Part shown: positions 36,811 to 43,277 of the stretch, piece after piece
Position numbering within the stretch: position 1 is the first letter of the stretch
Layout of the letters: each line of letters starts with the position of its first letter
Assembly: GCA_030123585.1 (NCBI GenBank)
Contig: CP126120.1
Coordinates: 248,001 to 312,000 of the forward strand
DNA length: 64,000 nt
Origin: Rhodanobacteraceae bacterium
Lineage (GTDB): Bacteria > Pseudomonadota > Gammaproteobacteria > Xanthomonadales > Rhodanobacteraceae
Reading direction: 5' to 3'
Made by a program: the position numbers and the translations under genes
Notes under the pieces: model-generated
What the model saw: only the letters and a program-made list of their open reading frames with translations
The model's database searches: none
Told to the model about the DNA's origin: nothing

Positions 36811-37263
36811 ATGGCTGTACAACGTTCAACCTACTGGCCGGTTGCCGGCCGTTTCCCGGGCGAGTTCGCCGACGCGTTCAACCGTCTGTTCGACCTGGAA
36901 TCCGCCGACCAGTCCAACGTGGTGACCAGCGAATGGGCGCCGCGCGTGGACATCCGCGAGGAAGCCAAACGTTTCGTGATCGAGGCCGATATCCCGGGCG
37001 TCGATCCGAAGGACATCGAAGTCAACATGGACAAGGGCGTCCTGTCGATCCGCGGCGAGCGCAAGACCGAGCACAAGGTCGAAGACGGCAAGTACACGCG
37101 CGTCGAACGCGCGCACGGCGTGTTTCATCGCCGCTTCGCGTTGCCGGACAGCGCCAATCCGGACGGCATCACCGCGACCGGCAAGCACGGCGTGCTGGAG
37201 ATCGAGATCCCCAAGCGGCCTGAAACCACGCCGCGCAAGATCGAGATCCAGACCGCGGCGTAA
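36811..37263 (+). CDS. Hsp20 / alpha-crystallin small heat shock protein (second copy)
   Basis: A 150-residue small heat shock protein in the cytoplasm. The alpha-crystallin domain spans about 43-140, with ADIPGVDPKDIEV early and GVLEIEIPK near 127-136, and the I-x-I anchor appears as IEI in the tail. The start at 36811 has AAGGAGG about 7 bases upstream. It shares only the fold with the copy at 8020. The upstream sequence resembles a sigma32 promoter and lacks FNR-like sites, so the two copies seem to answer different stresses. A terminator hairpin separates it from the downstream DnaJ-like gene cbpA. Confidence 0.95.
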   Translation: MAVQRSTYWPVAGRFPGEFADAFNRLFDLESADQSNVVTSEWAPRVDIREEAKRFVIEADIPGVDPKDIEVNMDKGVLSIRGERKTEHKVEDGKYTRVERAHGVFHRRFALPDSANPDGITATGKHGVLEIEIPKRPETTPRKIEIQTAA

Positions 37264-37292
37264 GCCGACGCCTGCCATGCGTCATAATCCGA

Positions 37293-37324
37293 GTCCGCGG
37301 CGGAGCGATCCGCCGCGGACTTTT
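37293..37324 (+). terminator. Hairpin terminator between hsp20 and cbpA
   Basis: The 10-bp stem GTCCGCGGCG/CGCCGCGGAC (37293-37302, 37311-37320) is followed by TTTT. The short T run suggests partial readthrough into cbpA. Confidence 0.75.
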
Positions 37325-37342
37325 GCCTGAGCGGGAGGCGCG

Positions 37343-38260
37343 ATGGAGTTCCAGGACTACTACAAGACCCTCGGCGTCAAGCAGGGCGCGGGCGACGACG
37401 AGATCAAGGCCGCCTACCGCAAGCTCGCGCGCAAGTACCACCCGGACAAGAACAAGGAAGCCGGCGCCGAGGACAGGTTCAAGGCCATCAGCGAGGCCTA
37501 CGAGGTGCTGCACGACAAGCAGAAGCGTGCGGCCTACGACAACCTGCGCGCGGGCGGTTATCGCGGCGGCGATCAGTTCCGGCCGCCGCCGGGCTGGCAG
37601 CAACAGGCGCCGGGCGGTTTCGAGTTCCGCGACTTCGGCGGCGGTGGCGACGCGGGCGGTTTCAGCGATTTCTTCGAATCTTTGTTCGGCGGGCGCGGCG
37701 CCGGCGCGCGCCCCCAGCGCGGTCCCGCGCGCGGCAACGACGTGCGCGCGGGCGTCGAGATCGACCTGCGCACCGCGTATTCCGGTGGCAAGCAGCGATT
37801 GGGTCTGCGCGACGCGACCGGCGAGCGCACGCTGGAAGTCAACATTCCCGCGGGCATCCTGCCGGGCAAGGTGATCCGCCTCGCCGGCCAGGGCGAGCCC
37901 GGCTACCACGGAGGCCCGTCGGGCGACCTGCTGCTGGAAGTGCAGGTGCGCGACGATCCGCAATTCAAGCTGCACGGCCGCGACATCGAAGTCGAAGTGC
38001 CGGTATCGCCGTGGGAAGCCGCGCTCGGCGCCAAGGTGCCGGTGCCGACGCTGGGCGGCCATGTCGAACTGAAGATTCCGGCGGGTTCGCGCAGCGGACG
38101 CAAGCTGCGTCTGAAAGGCCGCGGCATGCCGGGCCGCACGCCGGGCGACCAGATCGTCACGCTGTCGATCCAGATTCCGCCGGCCGACAACGACAGTGCC
38201 AAGGCCGCCTATGCGGCGTTCGAGAAGGCCTTTTCCGGGTTCGATCCACGCGCGGTGTAG
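37343..38260 (+). CDS. cbpA: Curved DNA-binding protein CbpA / DnaJ-class co-chaperone
   Basis: A 305-residue J-domain protein. The J domain (4-70) has HPD at 33-35. A Gly/Phe/Pro-rich linker follows (about 73-125), then two DnaJ C-terminal substrate-binding domains (about 130-200 and 210-290) with no zinc finger, the CbpA layout. It stimulates DnaK ATPase activity and can bind curved DNA. It lies 79 bases after hsp20 and may be expressed with it by readthrough. CbpM, the usual modulator gene, does not follow. Its stop codon TAG is the first part of the R2 repeat, so the C-terminal end (GFDPRAV) abuts the repeat. Confidence 0.93.
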   Translation: MEFQDYYKTLGVKQGAGDDEIKAAYRKLARKYHPDKNKEAGAEDRFKAISEAYEVLHDKQKRAAYDNLRAGGYRGGDQFRPPPGWQQQAPGGFEFRDFGGGGDAGGFSDFFESLFGGRGAGARPQRGPARGNDVRAGVEIDLRTAYSGGKQRLGLRDATGERTLEVNIPAGILPGKVIRLAGQGEPGYHGGPSGDLLLEVQVRDDPQFKLHGRDIEVEVPVSPWEAALGAKVPVPTLGGHVELKIPAGSRSGRKLRLKGRGMPGRTPGDQIVTLSIQIPPADNDSAKAAYAAFEKAFSGFDPRAV

Positions 38261-38306
38261 GAGCGAGCGTGCTCGCGAATCGAGTCGCCTGCACGCAGGC
38301 TCCTAC
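38257..38306. repeat. R2 palindromic repeat (copy 2)
   Basis: It runs from GTAGGAGCGAGCGTGCTCGC to GCACGCAGGCTCCTAC. It fills the gap between the convergent cbpA and pilH genes, and its two ends supply both stop codons (TAG at 38258-38260 on plus; complement of 38303-38305 on minus). Confidence 0.9.
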
Positions 38307-38668
38307 GTGCCCAGATTTTCGTTGAGCGTCTTGGTCAGCTCGGCTTCGTTGACGGGCTTGGTGATGTAAGCCTTGGCGCCTTGGCGCATGCCCCACACCT
38401 TGTCGGTGTCCTGGTCCTTGGTGGTGACCAGTACCACCGGGATGTGCGAAGTGGCTGGATCCTTGGAAATGGCGCGGGTCGCCTGGAAGCCGTTCAAGTT
38501 CGGCATCACCACGTCCATCAACACGAGGTCGGGCTTGTCGCGCTTGGTCGCCTCCACGCCGGCGGCACCGTCCACGGCGGTCAGAGTCTGGTGCCCGAGC
38601 TTTTCGACCAGGCGCTTCAATCCTTCGAGTTGGGAGGGCGAATCGTCGACGATCAGGATGCGTGCCAT
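38303..38668 (-). CDS. pilH: Response regulator PilH (type IV pilus/twitching)
   Basis: A 121-residue single receiver domain. Acidic residues D8 and D9, phospho-acceptor D52 in LVLMDVVMPNLNG, T82/T83 and K104 in AYITKPV are all present. The segments NGFQATRAISKD and VTTKDQDTDKVWGMRQGA match PilH of Pseudomonas nearly word for word and identify the Pil-Chp chemosensory system rather than CheY. There is no output domain; it acts by taking phosphate from ChpA/PilL. The start at 38668 is preceded by GGGGAG. pilG, pilI, pilJ and pilL are not adjacent. The stop is contributed by the R2 repeat shared with cbpA. Confidence 0.92.
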   Translation of the reverse strand: MARILIVDDSPSQLEGLKRLVEKLGHQTLTAVDGAAGVEATKRDKPDLVLMDVVMPNLNGFQATRAISKDPATSHIPVVLVTTKDQDTDKVWGMRQGAKAYITKPVNEAELTKTLNENLGT

Positions 38669-38779
38669 GCGGTGCTCCCCACAACGGAAGGGGGCATTGT
38701 AGGGAACCAGGGACGTTCGTGCCACGTCGAGGCAGGATGCGATCAACGCCTCGGCCAAGTGTCGAGTACCGGACACTAC

Positions 38780-38807
38780 TTGTTTGTAATCAATGTATTA
38801 CAAACAA
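38780..38807. promoter_or_regulatory. AT-rich perfect palindrome between pilH and acuI
   Basis: TTGTTTGTAAT and ATTACAAACAA form perfect 11-base arms around a 6-base spacer. It is AT-rich in a GC-rich genome and lacks a terminator T run in either direction. It lies 112 bases upstream of pilH and 19 bases past the acuI stop, so it looks like an operator in the pilH promoter region. Confidence 0.5.
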
Positions 38808-38825
38808 TTTGCGAGATGGATTCGA

Positions 38826-39833
38826 TTAGTCCACGGAGGCAATGCGGACCAGCGTGCGGCCGAAGGAGCGGCCCGCGAGCATCGCGTCGAACACGCCCGG
38901 CAGTCCGTCCAGCGTGGTTTCCTGCGTGCAGATCCGGTCGAGCTGCGCGGGCTTCCAATCGGAGGCGAGGTGCTGCCAGATCGCGTCGCGGATGTCGCGC
39001 GCGGTGCCCGCCGAGGCGATCCCGAGCAGGCTGACGCCGCGGATGATGAAGGGCATCACCGTGGTGTCGAGCTTGCTGTCGGCGGCGAGCCCGATGCTGG
39101 CGACGTTGCCGTAGGGCGCGGTGCAGGCGAGCAATTGCGCCAGCAGGGTGCCACCCGCGTTGTCCACCACGCCCCCGAAGCGTGTGGATTCCAGTGCATG
39201 GTGGCCGAGGTTGAGCGTATGGCGGTCCACCACTTCGCGCGCGCCCAGTGATTTCAGGAAATCTACGCGCTCGGGCTTGCCACTGATCGCATGCACTTCG
39301 AAGCCGGCGCGGGTGAAGATGTCGATGGCGAGCATCCCGACGCCGCCGGTTGCGCCGGTCACCGCAATCGGCCCGAGTTCGGGTGACTGGCGATTGTCGC
39401 GCATGCGGAACAACGCGAGCGCCGCGGTGAAGCCCGCGGTGCCAAGGATCATGCTTTCGCGCAGCGACAATCCCGCCGGCAAAGGAATCGTCCATTCGGA
39501 TTTGAGGCGCACGTATTCGGCGTAACCGCCGTCACGCGTTTCCGACAGTCCGCAGCCGGTGCACAACACCGCGTCGCCTTGCTTGAACTTCGGATCGGTC
39601 GATGCCGCCACGTGACCCGCGACGTCGATGCCGCCGTTCAACGGGAACCGGCGCAGGATTTTCCCTTTGCCCGTGCCCGCCAGCGCGTCCTTGTAGTTGA
39701 CCGACGAGTATGCGGCCTTGATCAGCACCTCGCCGGGCGACAGGTCATCGACGCGCATCGATTCGATGCCGGCGCGGTAGCCGGCGTCGTCGTGGTGGAT
39801 GCGGAAGGCGCGGAAGTGTGTAAGGGAATGCAT
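38826..39833 (-). CDS. acuI: Acrylyl-CoA reductase / YhdH-YhfP family quinone oxidoreductase
   Basis: A 335-residue zinc-free medium-chain reductase using NADPH. It has the YhdH/AcuI hallmarks SSVNYKDALAGTGKGKI (about 43-59), DVAGHVAAS, ETRDGGYAEY, the cofactor motif VTGATGGVGMLA, and SGKPERVDFLKSLGA, which reads the NADPH phosphate. Family members reduce acrylyl-CoA to propionyl-CoA and detoxify acrylate. The ATG at 39833 is taken because homology begins at MHSLTHFRAFRI. An R1 half element lies between this gene's start and the GIY-YIG gene upstream. It appears to be transcribed alone. The substrate is inferred. Confidence 0.9.
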   Translation of the reverse strand: MHSLTHFRAFRIHHDDAGYRAGIESMRVDDLSPGEVLIKAAYSSVNYKDALAGTGKGKILRRFPLNGGIDVAGHVAASTDPKFKQGDAVLCTGCGLSETRDGGYAEYVRLKSEWTIPLPAGLSLRESMILGTAGFTAALALFRMRDNRQSPELGPIAVTGATGGVGMLAIDIFTRAGFEVHAISGKPERVDFLKSLGAREVVDRHTLNLGHHALESTRFGGVVDNAGGTLLAQLLACTAPYGNVASIGLAADSKLDTTVMPFIIRGVSLLGIASAGTARDIRDAIWQHLASDWKPAQLDRICTQETTLDGLPGVFDAMLAGRSFGRTLVRIASVD

Positions 39834-39850
39834 ACCGATATGCTCCTGCT

Positions 39851-39878
39851 CGTCATTCCGGCGCAAGCCGGAATCCAT
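39851..39878. repeat. R1 half element
   Basis: CGTCATTCCGGCGCAAGCCGG followed by AATCCAT is one complete half of R1, 13 bases downstream of the GIY-YIG stop and upstream of acuI. Confidence 0.8.
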
Positions 39879-39891
39879 CTGGCTCTTCGGC

Positions 39892-40188
39892 TTAGCCCGA
39901 CAGCCCCGGATACAGGTCATTCCAGGATGGGTTCCGCGTTTCGATCAACTCCAGCTTCCAAGCGCGCTTCCATTCCTTGATCGCCTTTTCGCGAGCGATG
40001 GCTGATTCCATGGTGCCGTGCTGTTCGAACCAGACCAGCGTATGAACGTGGTATTTCTTCGAGAAACCCTCGACAAGATCGTTCTTGTGCTCCCAAACGC
40101 GTTTGACGAGATCGGACGTGACGCCAACGTAGAGCGTGCTGCGCTCCGAGCTTGCGAGAATGTAAACGCATGGATGTCGCTCGAACAT
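39892..40188 (-). CDS. GIY-YIG domain protein (UPF0213/YhbQ-like)
   Basis: A 98-residue single-domain GIY-YIG nuclease-fold protein. The first motif is VYI (8-10), the second YVG (20-22), with Arg30 and Glu67 (in SAIAREKAIKEWKR) at the places of the catalytic Arg and metal-binding Glu. The C-terminus WNDLYPGLSG is typical of short stand-alone members. It lies between two R1 elements (39851 and 40198), with only 9-13 bases on each side, so gene plus repeats look like one unit. Stand-alone GIY-YIG proteins of this size have no settled role; DNA nicking or repair is possible. The start at 40188 is the only ATG that precedes the fold. Confidence 0.88.
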   Translation of the reverse strand: MFERHPCVYILASSERSTLYVGVTSDLVKRVWEHKNDLVEGFSKKYHVHTLVWFEQHGTMESAIAREKAIKEWKRAWKLELIETRNPSWNDLYPGLSG

Positions 40189-40197
40189 CCTTGTCTC

Positions 40198-40282
40198 CGT
40201 CATTCCGGCAAAAGCCGGAATCCATTTTGGCCTCGGTTGAGATCGAAAATCAAAATGGATCCCGGCTTGCGCCGGGATGACG
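40198..40282. repeat. R1 palindromic repeat, full element
   Basis: It runs from CGTCATTCCGGCAAAAGCCGG to CCGGCTTGCGCCGGGATGACG. It begins 9 bases upstream of the GIY-YIG start, with a centre containing the inverted pair ATTTTG/CAAAAT. Confidence 0.85.
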
Positions 40283-40345
40283 AGCAAAAGCGGATCCCGG
40301 ATCGACGGCCATCCCTGGCCTGTCCGGAATGAAGTCATCCTGACT

Positions 40346-41773
40346 TCAATTGGCCTTGTTCAGCGCCCGCTTGTCCACGGCCAGCGCGGCTTCGTGCACG
40401 ACTTCGGACAGGGTCGGATGCGCGTGGACGATGCGGGCGAGGTCTTCGGACGAGCCCTTGAACTCCATCGCGACCACAGCTTCGGCGATCAATTCCGACA
40501 CCGCCGGGCCGCACATGTGCACGCCGAGGATGCGGTCGGTTTCCGCGTGCGCGATCACCTTGACCAGGCCCGCGGGTTCGTTCATCGCCACGGCGCGGCC
40601 GTTGGCGGCGAACGGGAAGTTGCCGATCTTGTACGGGACGCCTTCGTCCTGGCACTGCTTTTCGGTCTTGCCGGCCCAAGCCATTTCGGGTTCGGTGTAG
40701 ATCACCCACGGGATCACGCCGTAATCGACGTGGCCGGCGCGGCCCGCGATCAGTTCGGCGACCATCACGCCTTCTTCCTCGCCCTTGTGCGCGAGCATCG
40801 GGCCGCGCACGCAGTCGCCGATCGCCCACACGCCGTCGACGCCGGTCCAGCAGTGTTCGTCGACTTCGATGCGGCCGCGCTCGTCGACCTTCACGCCGGT
40901 GCCGTCGCCCAGCACGCCTTGCGTGTAGGCGCGACGGCCGACCGCGACCAGGAGCTTGTCCACCGTGAGCTTGTGCTCGCCGTCCTTGTCGGAATAGGTG
41001 ACTTCCACCGCATTCTTCTTGATTTCGGCGTTGCCTACCTTGGCGCCGAGATGGATGTCGAGGCCCTGCTTCTTGAACTCGCGCGCGGCGGCTTTGGCGA
41101 TGTCGGCGTCGGCGGCGCCGAGGAAATCCGGCAGCGCTTCGAGGATCGTGACTTCGGCGCCCATGCGCTTCCACACCGAGCCGAGTTCCAGTCCGATCAC
41201 GCCCGCGCCGATCACGCCGAGGCGCTTGGGCACCGCGTCGATGTCCAGCGCGCCGGCGTTGTCGATGATGTGCTTGCCGTCGAATTTCGCGAAGGTCAGC
41301 TCGATCGGCACCGAACCGGTCGCGATGATCACGTTGGCGGCCTTGAGCGTCTGCTTGTTGCCGTCGAAGCCGCTCACTTCGACTTCATTGCCCTTCAGCA
41401 ATTTGCCGGTGCCGAAGAACGGCGTGACCTTGTTGGCCTTGAACAGCGTGCCGACGCCGCCGGTGAACTGCTTGACGATCTTGTCCTTGCGCCCGATGAA
41501 CGTTTGCATGTCCACCTTGGCATTCTCGACGCTGATGCCGTGGGTGGGCAGGTTGTGCATGAGCCCCCAGAACTGCCTGGACGAATCCAGCAGCGCCTTC
41601 GACGGAATGCAGCCGACGTTGAGGCAGGTGCCGCCCAGCGCCTGCTTGCCGTCCTTGCCCTTGAACGCATCGACGCACGCGACCTTCAGCCCGAGCTGCG
41701 CCGCGCGGATCGCGCAAATGTAGCCGGCCGGGCCCGCGCCGATGATGATGACGTCGAATTGGTTGTCGGACAT
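40346..41773 (-). CDS. lpdA: Dihydrolipoyl dehydrogenase (E3)
   Basis: A 475-residue flavoprotein that reoxidises dihydrolipoamide for the 2-oxoglutarate dehydrogenase complex, passing electrons to NAD+. The FAD motif GAGPAG (12-17), redox-active disulfide C50/C55 in GGTCLNVGCIPSKALL, the NAD-binding GAGVIGLELGSVW, and the C-terminal His452-Glu457 pair in HAHPTLSEVVHEA are all present. It is the third gene of sucA-sucB-lpd, 163 bases after sucB. The gap holds a strong hairpin, so its dosage may differ from the E1/E2 genes. The ATG at 41773 is preceded by AAAGGAACCGAA. Confidence 0.97.
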   Translation of the reverse strand: MSDNQFDVIIIGAGPAGYICAIRAAQLGLKVACVDAFKGKDGKQALGGTCLNVGCIPSKALLDSSRQFWGLMHNLPTHGISVENAKVDMQTFIGRKDKIVKQFTGGVGTLFKANKVTPFFGTGKLLKGNEVEVSGFDGNKQTLKAANVIIATGSVPIELTFAKFDGKHIIDNAGALDIDAVPKRLGVIGAGVIGLELGSVWKRMGAEVTILEALPDFLGAADADIAKAAAREFKKQGLDIHLGAKVGNAEIKKNAVEVTYSDKDGEHKLTVDKLLVAVGRRAYTQGVLGDGTGVKVDERGRIEVDEHCWTGVDGVWAIGDCVRGPMLAHKGEEEGVMVAELIAGRAGHVDYGVIPWVIYTEPEMAWAGKTEKQCQDEGVPYKIGNFPFAANGRAVAMNEPAGLVKVIAHAETDRILGVHMCGPAVSELIAEAVVAMEFKGSSEDLARIVHAHPTLSEVVHEAALAVDKRALNKAN

Positions 41774-41901
41774 TTCGGTTCCTTTGGAATTTTTGTCTCA
41801 TCGAAAAGCTGCCATCCGTGGCCGAGAGCTACGTGGTGGCGCGCAGCGCCGGATGAGGGTTCGGTGATCGTGAGTGTTGCGGCGTGGCCGAACCCTCACC
41901 C

Positions 41902-41928
41902 CAACCCCTCTCCCGGAGGGAGAGGGGT
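41902..41928 (-). terminator. Strong hairpin between sucB and lpdA
   Basis: The 12-bp perfect stem AACCCCTCTCCC/GGGAGAGGGGTT has a 3-base loop. There is no T run, so it is more likely an mRNA processing or stability element, or a dispersed repeat, than a full terminator. Confidence 0.5.
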
Positions 41929-41936
41929 TCGAATCA

Positions 41937-43151
41937 TCAAATCCCAAGCAACATCTTGTGCGGGTTTTCCAGCTGGTTCTTGATGTCGACCAGGAACAGC
42001 ACCGCGTCCTTGCCGTCCACGATGCGGTGGTCGTAGCTGATCGCGATGTACATCATCGGCGCGGCCACGACCTGGCCGTTCTCGACCACGGCGCGCTCCT
42101 TGATGGTGTGCATGCCGAGGATGCCGCTTTGCGGCGGATTGACGATCGGCGTCGAGAACAGCGAACCGAAGGTGCCGCCGTTGGTGATGGTGAAGGTGCC
42201 GCCCTGCAGGTCGTCGAGCGTGAGGCCGCCCTCGCGCGCCTTCTTCGCGAAGTTCGCGATGGCCTTCTCGATGTCGGCAAAGCTCATGTCCTGCGCGTCG
42301 CGCAGCACCGGCGTCACCAGGCCGCGCTCGGTCGCGACCGCGATCGAGATGTCCTGGTAGCCGTGGTAGATGATGTCGTTGCCGTCCACCGACGCGTTCA
42401 CCACCGGGTGGCGTTTCAGCGCCTCGCAGGCGGCCTTCACAAAGAAGCTCATGAAGCCGAGCTTGATGCCGTGGGTCTTTTCGAACGCCTCGCCCAACTG
42501 CTTGCGCATCGCGACGACTTTCGCGAGGTTGACTTCGTTGAACGAGGTCAGCATCGCGATGGAGTTTTTGGACTGCATCAGGCGCTCGGCGATCTTGGCG
42601 CGGATGCGCGTCATCGGCACGCGCTCTTCGGGACGCGCGCCCGGCGTGGCAGAGCGCGCCGCCGGGGCGGGCGCTGCGGGTTTGGGCGCACGCTGGAAGT
42701 TGACCAAATCTTCCTTGGTCACCTGACCGCCGCGGCCGGTGCCTTCGACTTTCGAGGCGTCGATCTTTTCTTCAGTGGCCAGACGACGTGCGGCGGGCGA
42801 GAGATTCTCGGAAGCCGCTTTCGCGGGTCCCGCCGCCTGAACCGGCGCGGCCTTGGGCGCTTCGGCCGCCTTCGATTCCGGTGCGGGTTTCGCAGGCGCC
42901 GCAGCCGCCACCGCGCCTTCCTCGAGGATCGCGATCACGTCTTCGCTGTTGACGGTGTCGCCGGTCGGATGGCGGATTTCCTTCAGCACGCCGTCGGCCG
43001 GCGCGGGGACTTCCAGCACCACCTTGTCGGTTTCGAGGTCGACCAGGTTTTCGTCGCGCCTGACCGCGTCGCCCGGCTTCTTGTGCCACGCGGCGATGGT
43101 GGCGTCGCTGACGGATTCGGGCAGTACCGGAACCTTGACTTCGATCGACAT
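41937..43151 (-). CDS. sucB: Dihydrolipoyllysine-residue succinyltransferase (E2o)
   Basis: A 404-residue core of the 2-oxoglutarate dehydrogenase complex. It has one lipoyl domain (1-75) with lipoylated Lys43 in [11 protein letters not shown], an Ala/Pro-rich linker, a peripheral-subunit-binding domain (about 108-145, [14 protein letters not shown]), a second linker, and the catalytic domain (about 175-404) with His375-x3-Asp379-Gly380 in [11 protein letters not shown] single lipoyl domain and length near 400 identify E2o rather than pyruvate E2p. The ATG at 43151 has CTCCAAGGATCA upstream. It follows sucA after a 126-base gap with a nested palindrome. Confidence 0.97.
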   Translation of the reverse strand: MSIEVKVPVLPESVSDATIAAWHKKPGDAVRRDENLVDLETDKVVLEVPAPADGVLKEIRHPTGDTVNSEDVIAILEEGAVAAAAPAKPAPESKAAEAPKAAPVQAAGPAKAASENLSPAARRLATEEKIDASKVEGTGRGGQVTKEDLVNFQRAPKPAAPAPAARSATPGARPEERVPMTRIRAKIAERLMQSKNSIAMLTSFNEVNLAKVVAMRKQLGEAFEKTHGIKLGFMSFFVKAACEALKRHPVVNASVDGNDIIYHGYQDISIAVATERGLVTPVLRDAQDMSFADIEKAIANFAKKAREGGLTLDDLQGGTFTITNGGTFGSLFSTPIVNPPQSGILGMHTIKERAVVENGQVVAAPMMYIAISYDHRIVDGKDAVLFLVDIKNQLENPHKMLLGI

Positions 43152-43206
43152 GATTGATCCTTGGAGTTGTCTTCTGCGCAATGATCTTCAAGCAAAACGG
43201 TCGTGG

Positions 43207-43259
43207 CGAGGTATCGAACCACGAACGCGGCGAATGCCCGTTCGTCCTTCGATACCTCG
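43207..43259. repeat. Nested palindrome in the sucA-sucB gap
   Basis: The perfect outer arms CGAGGTATCGAA (43207-43218) and TTCGATACCTCG (43248-43259) enclose an inner CGAACG...CGTTCG pair. It resembles a dispersed intergenic repeat and lies inside the sucAB transcript. Confidence 0.75.
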
Positions 43260-43277
43260 GGACAAACGGGGATTTTT

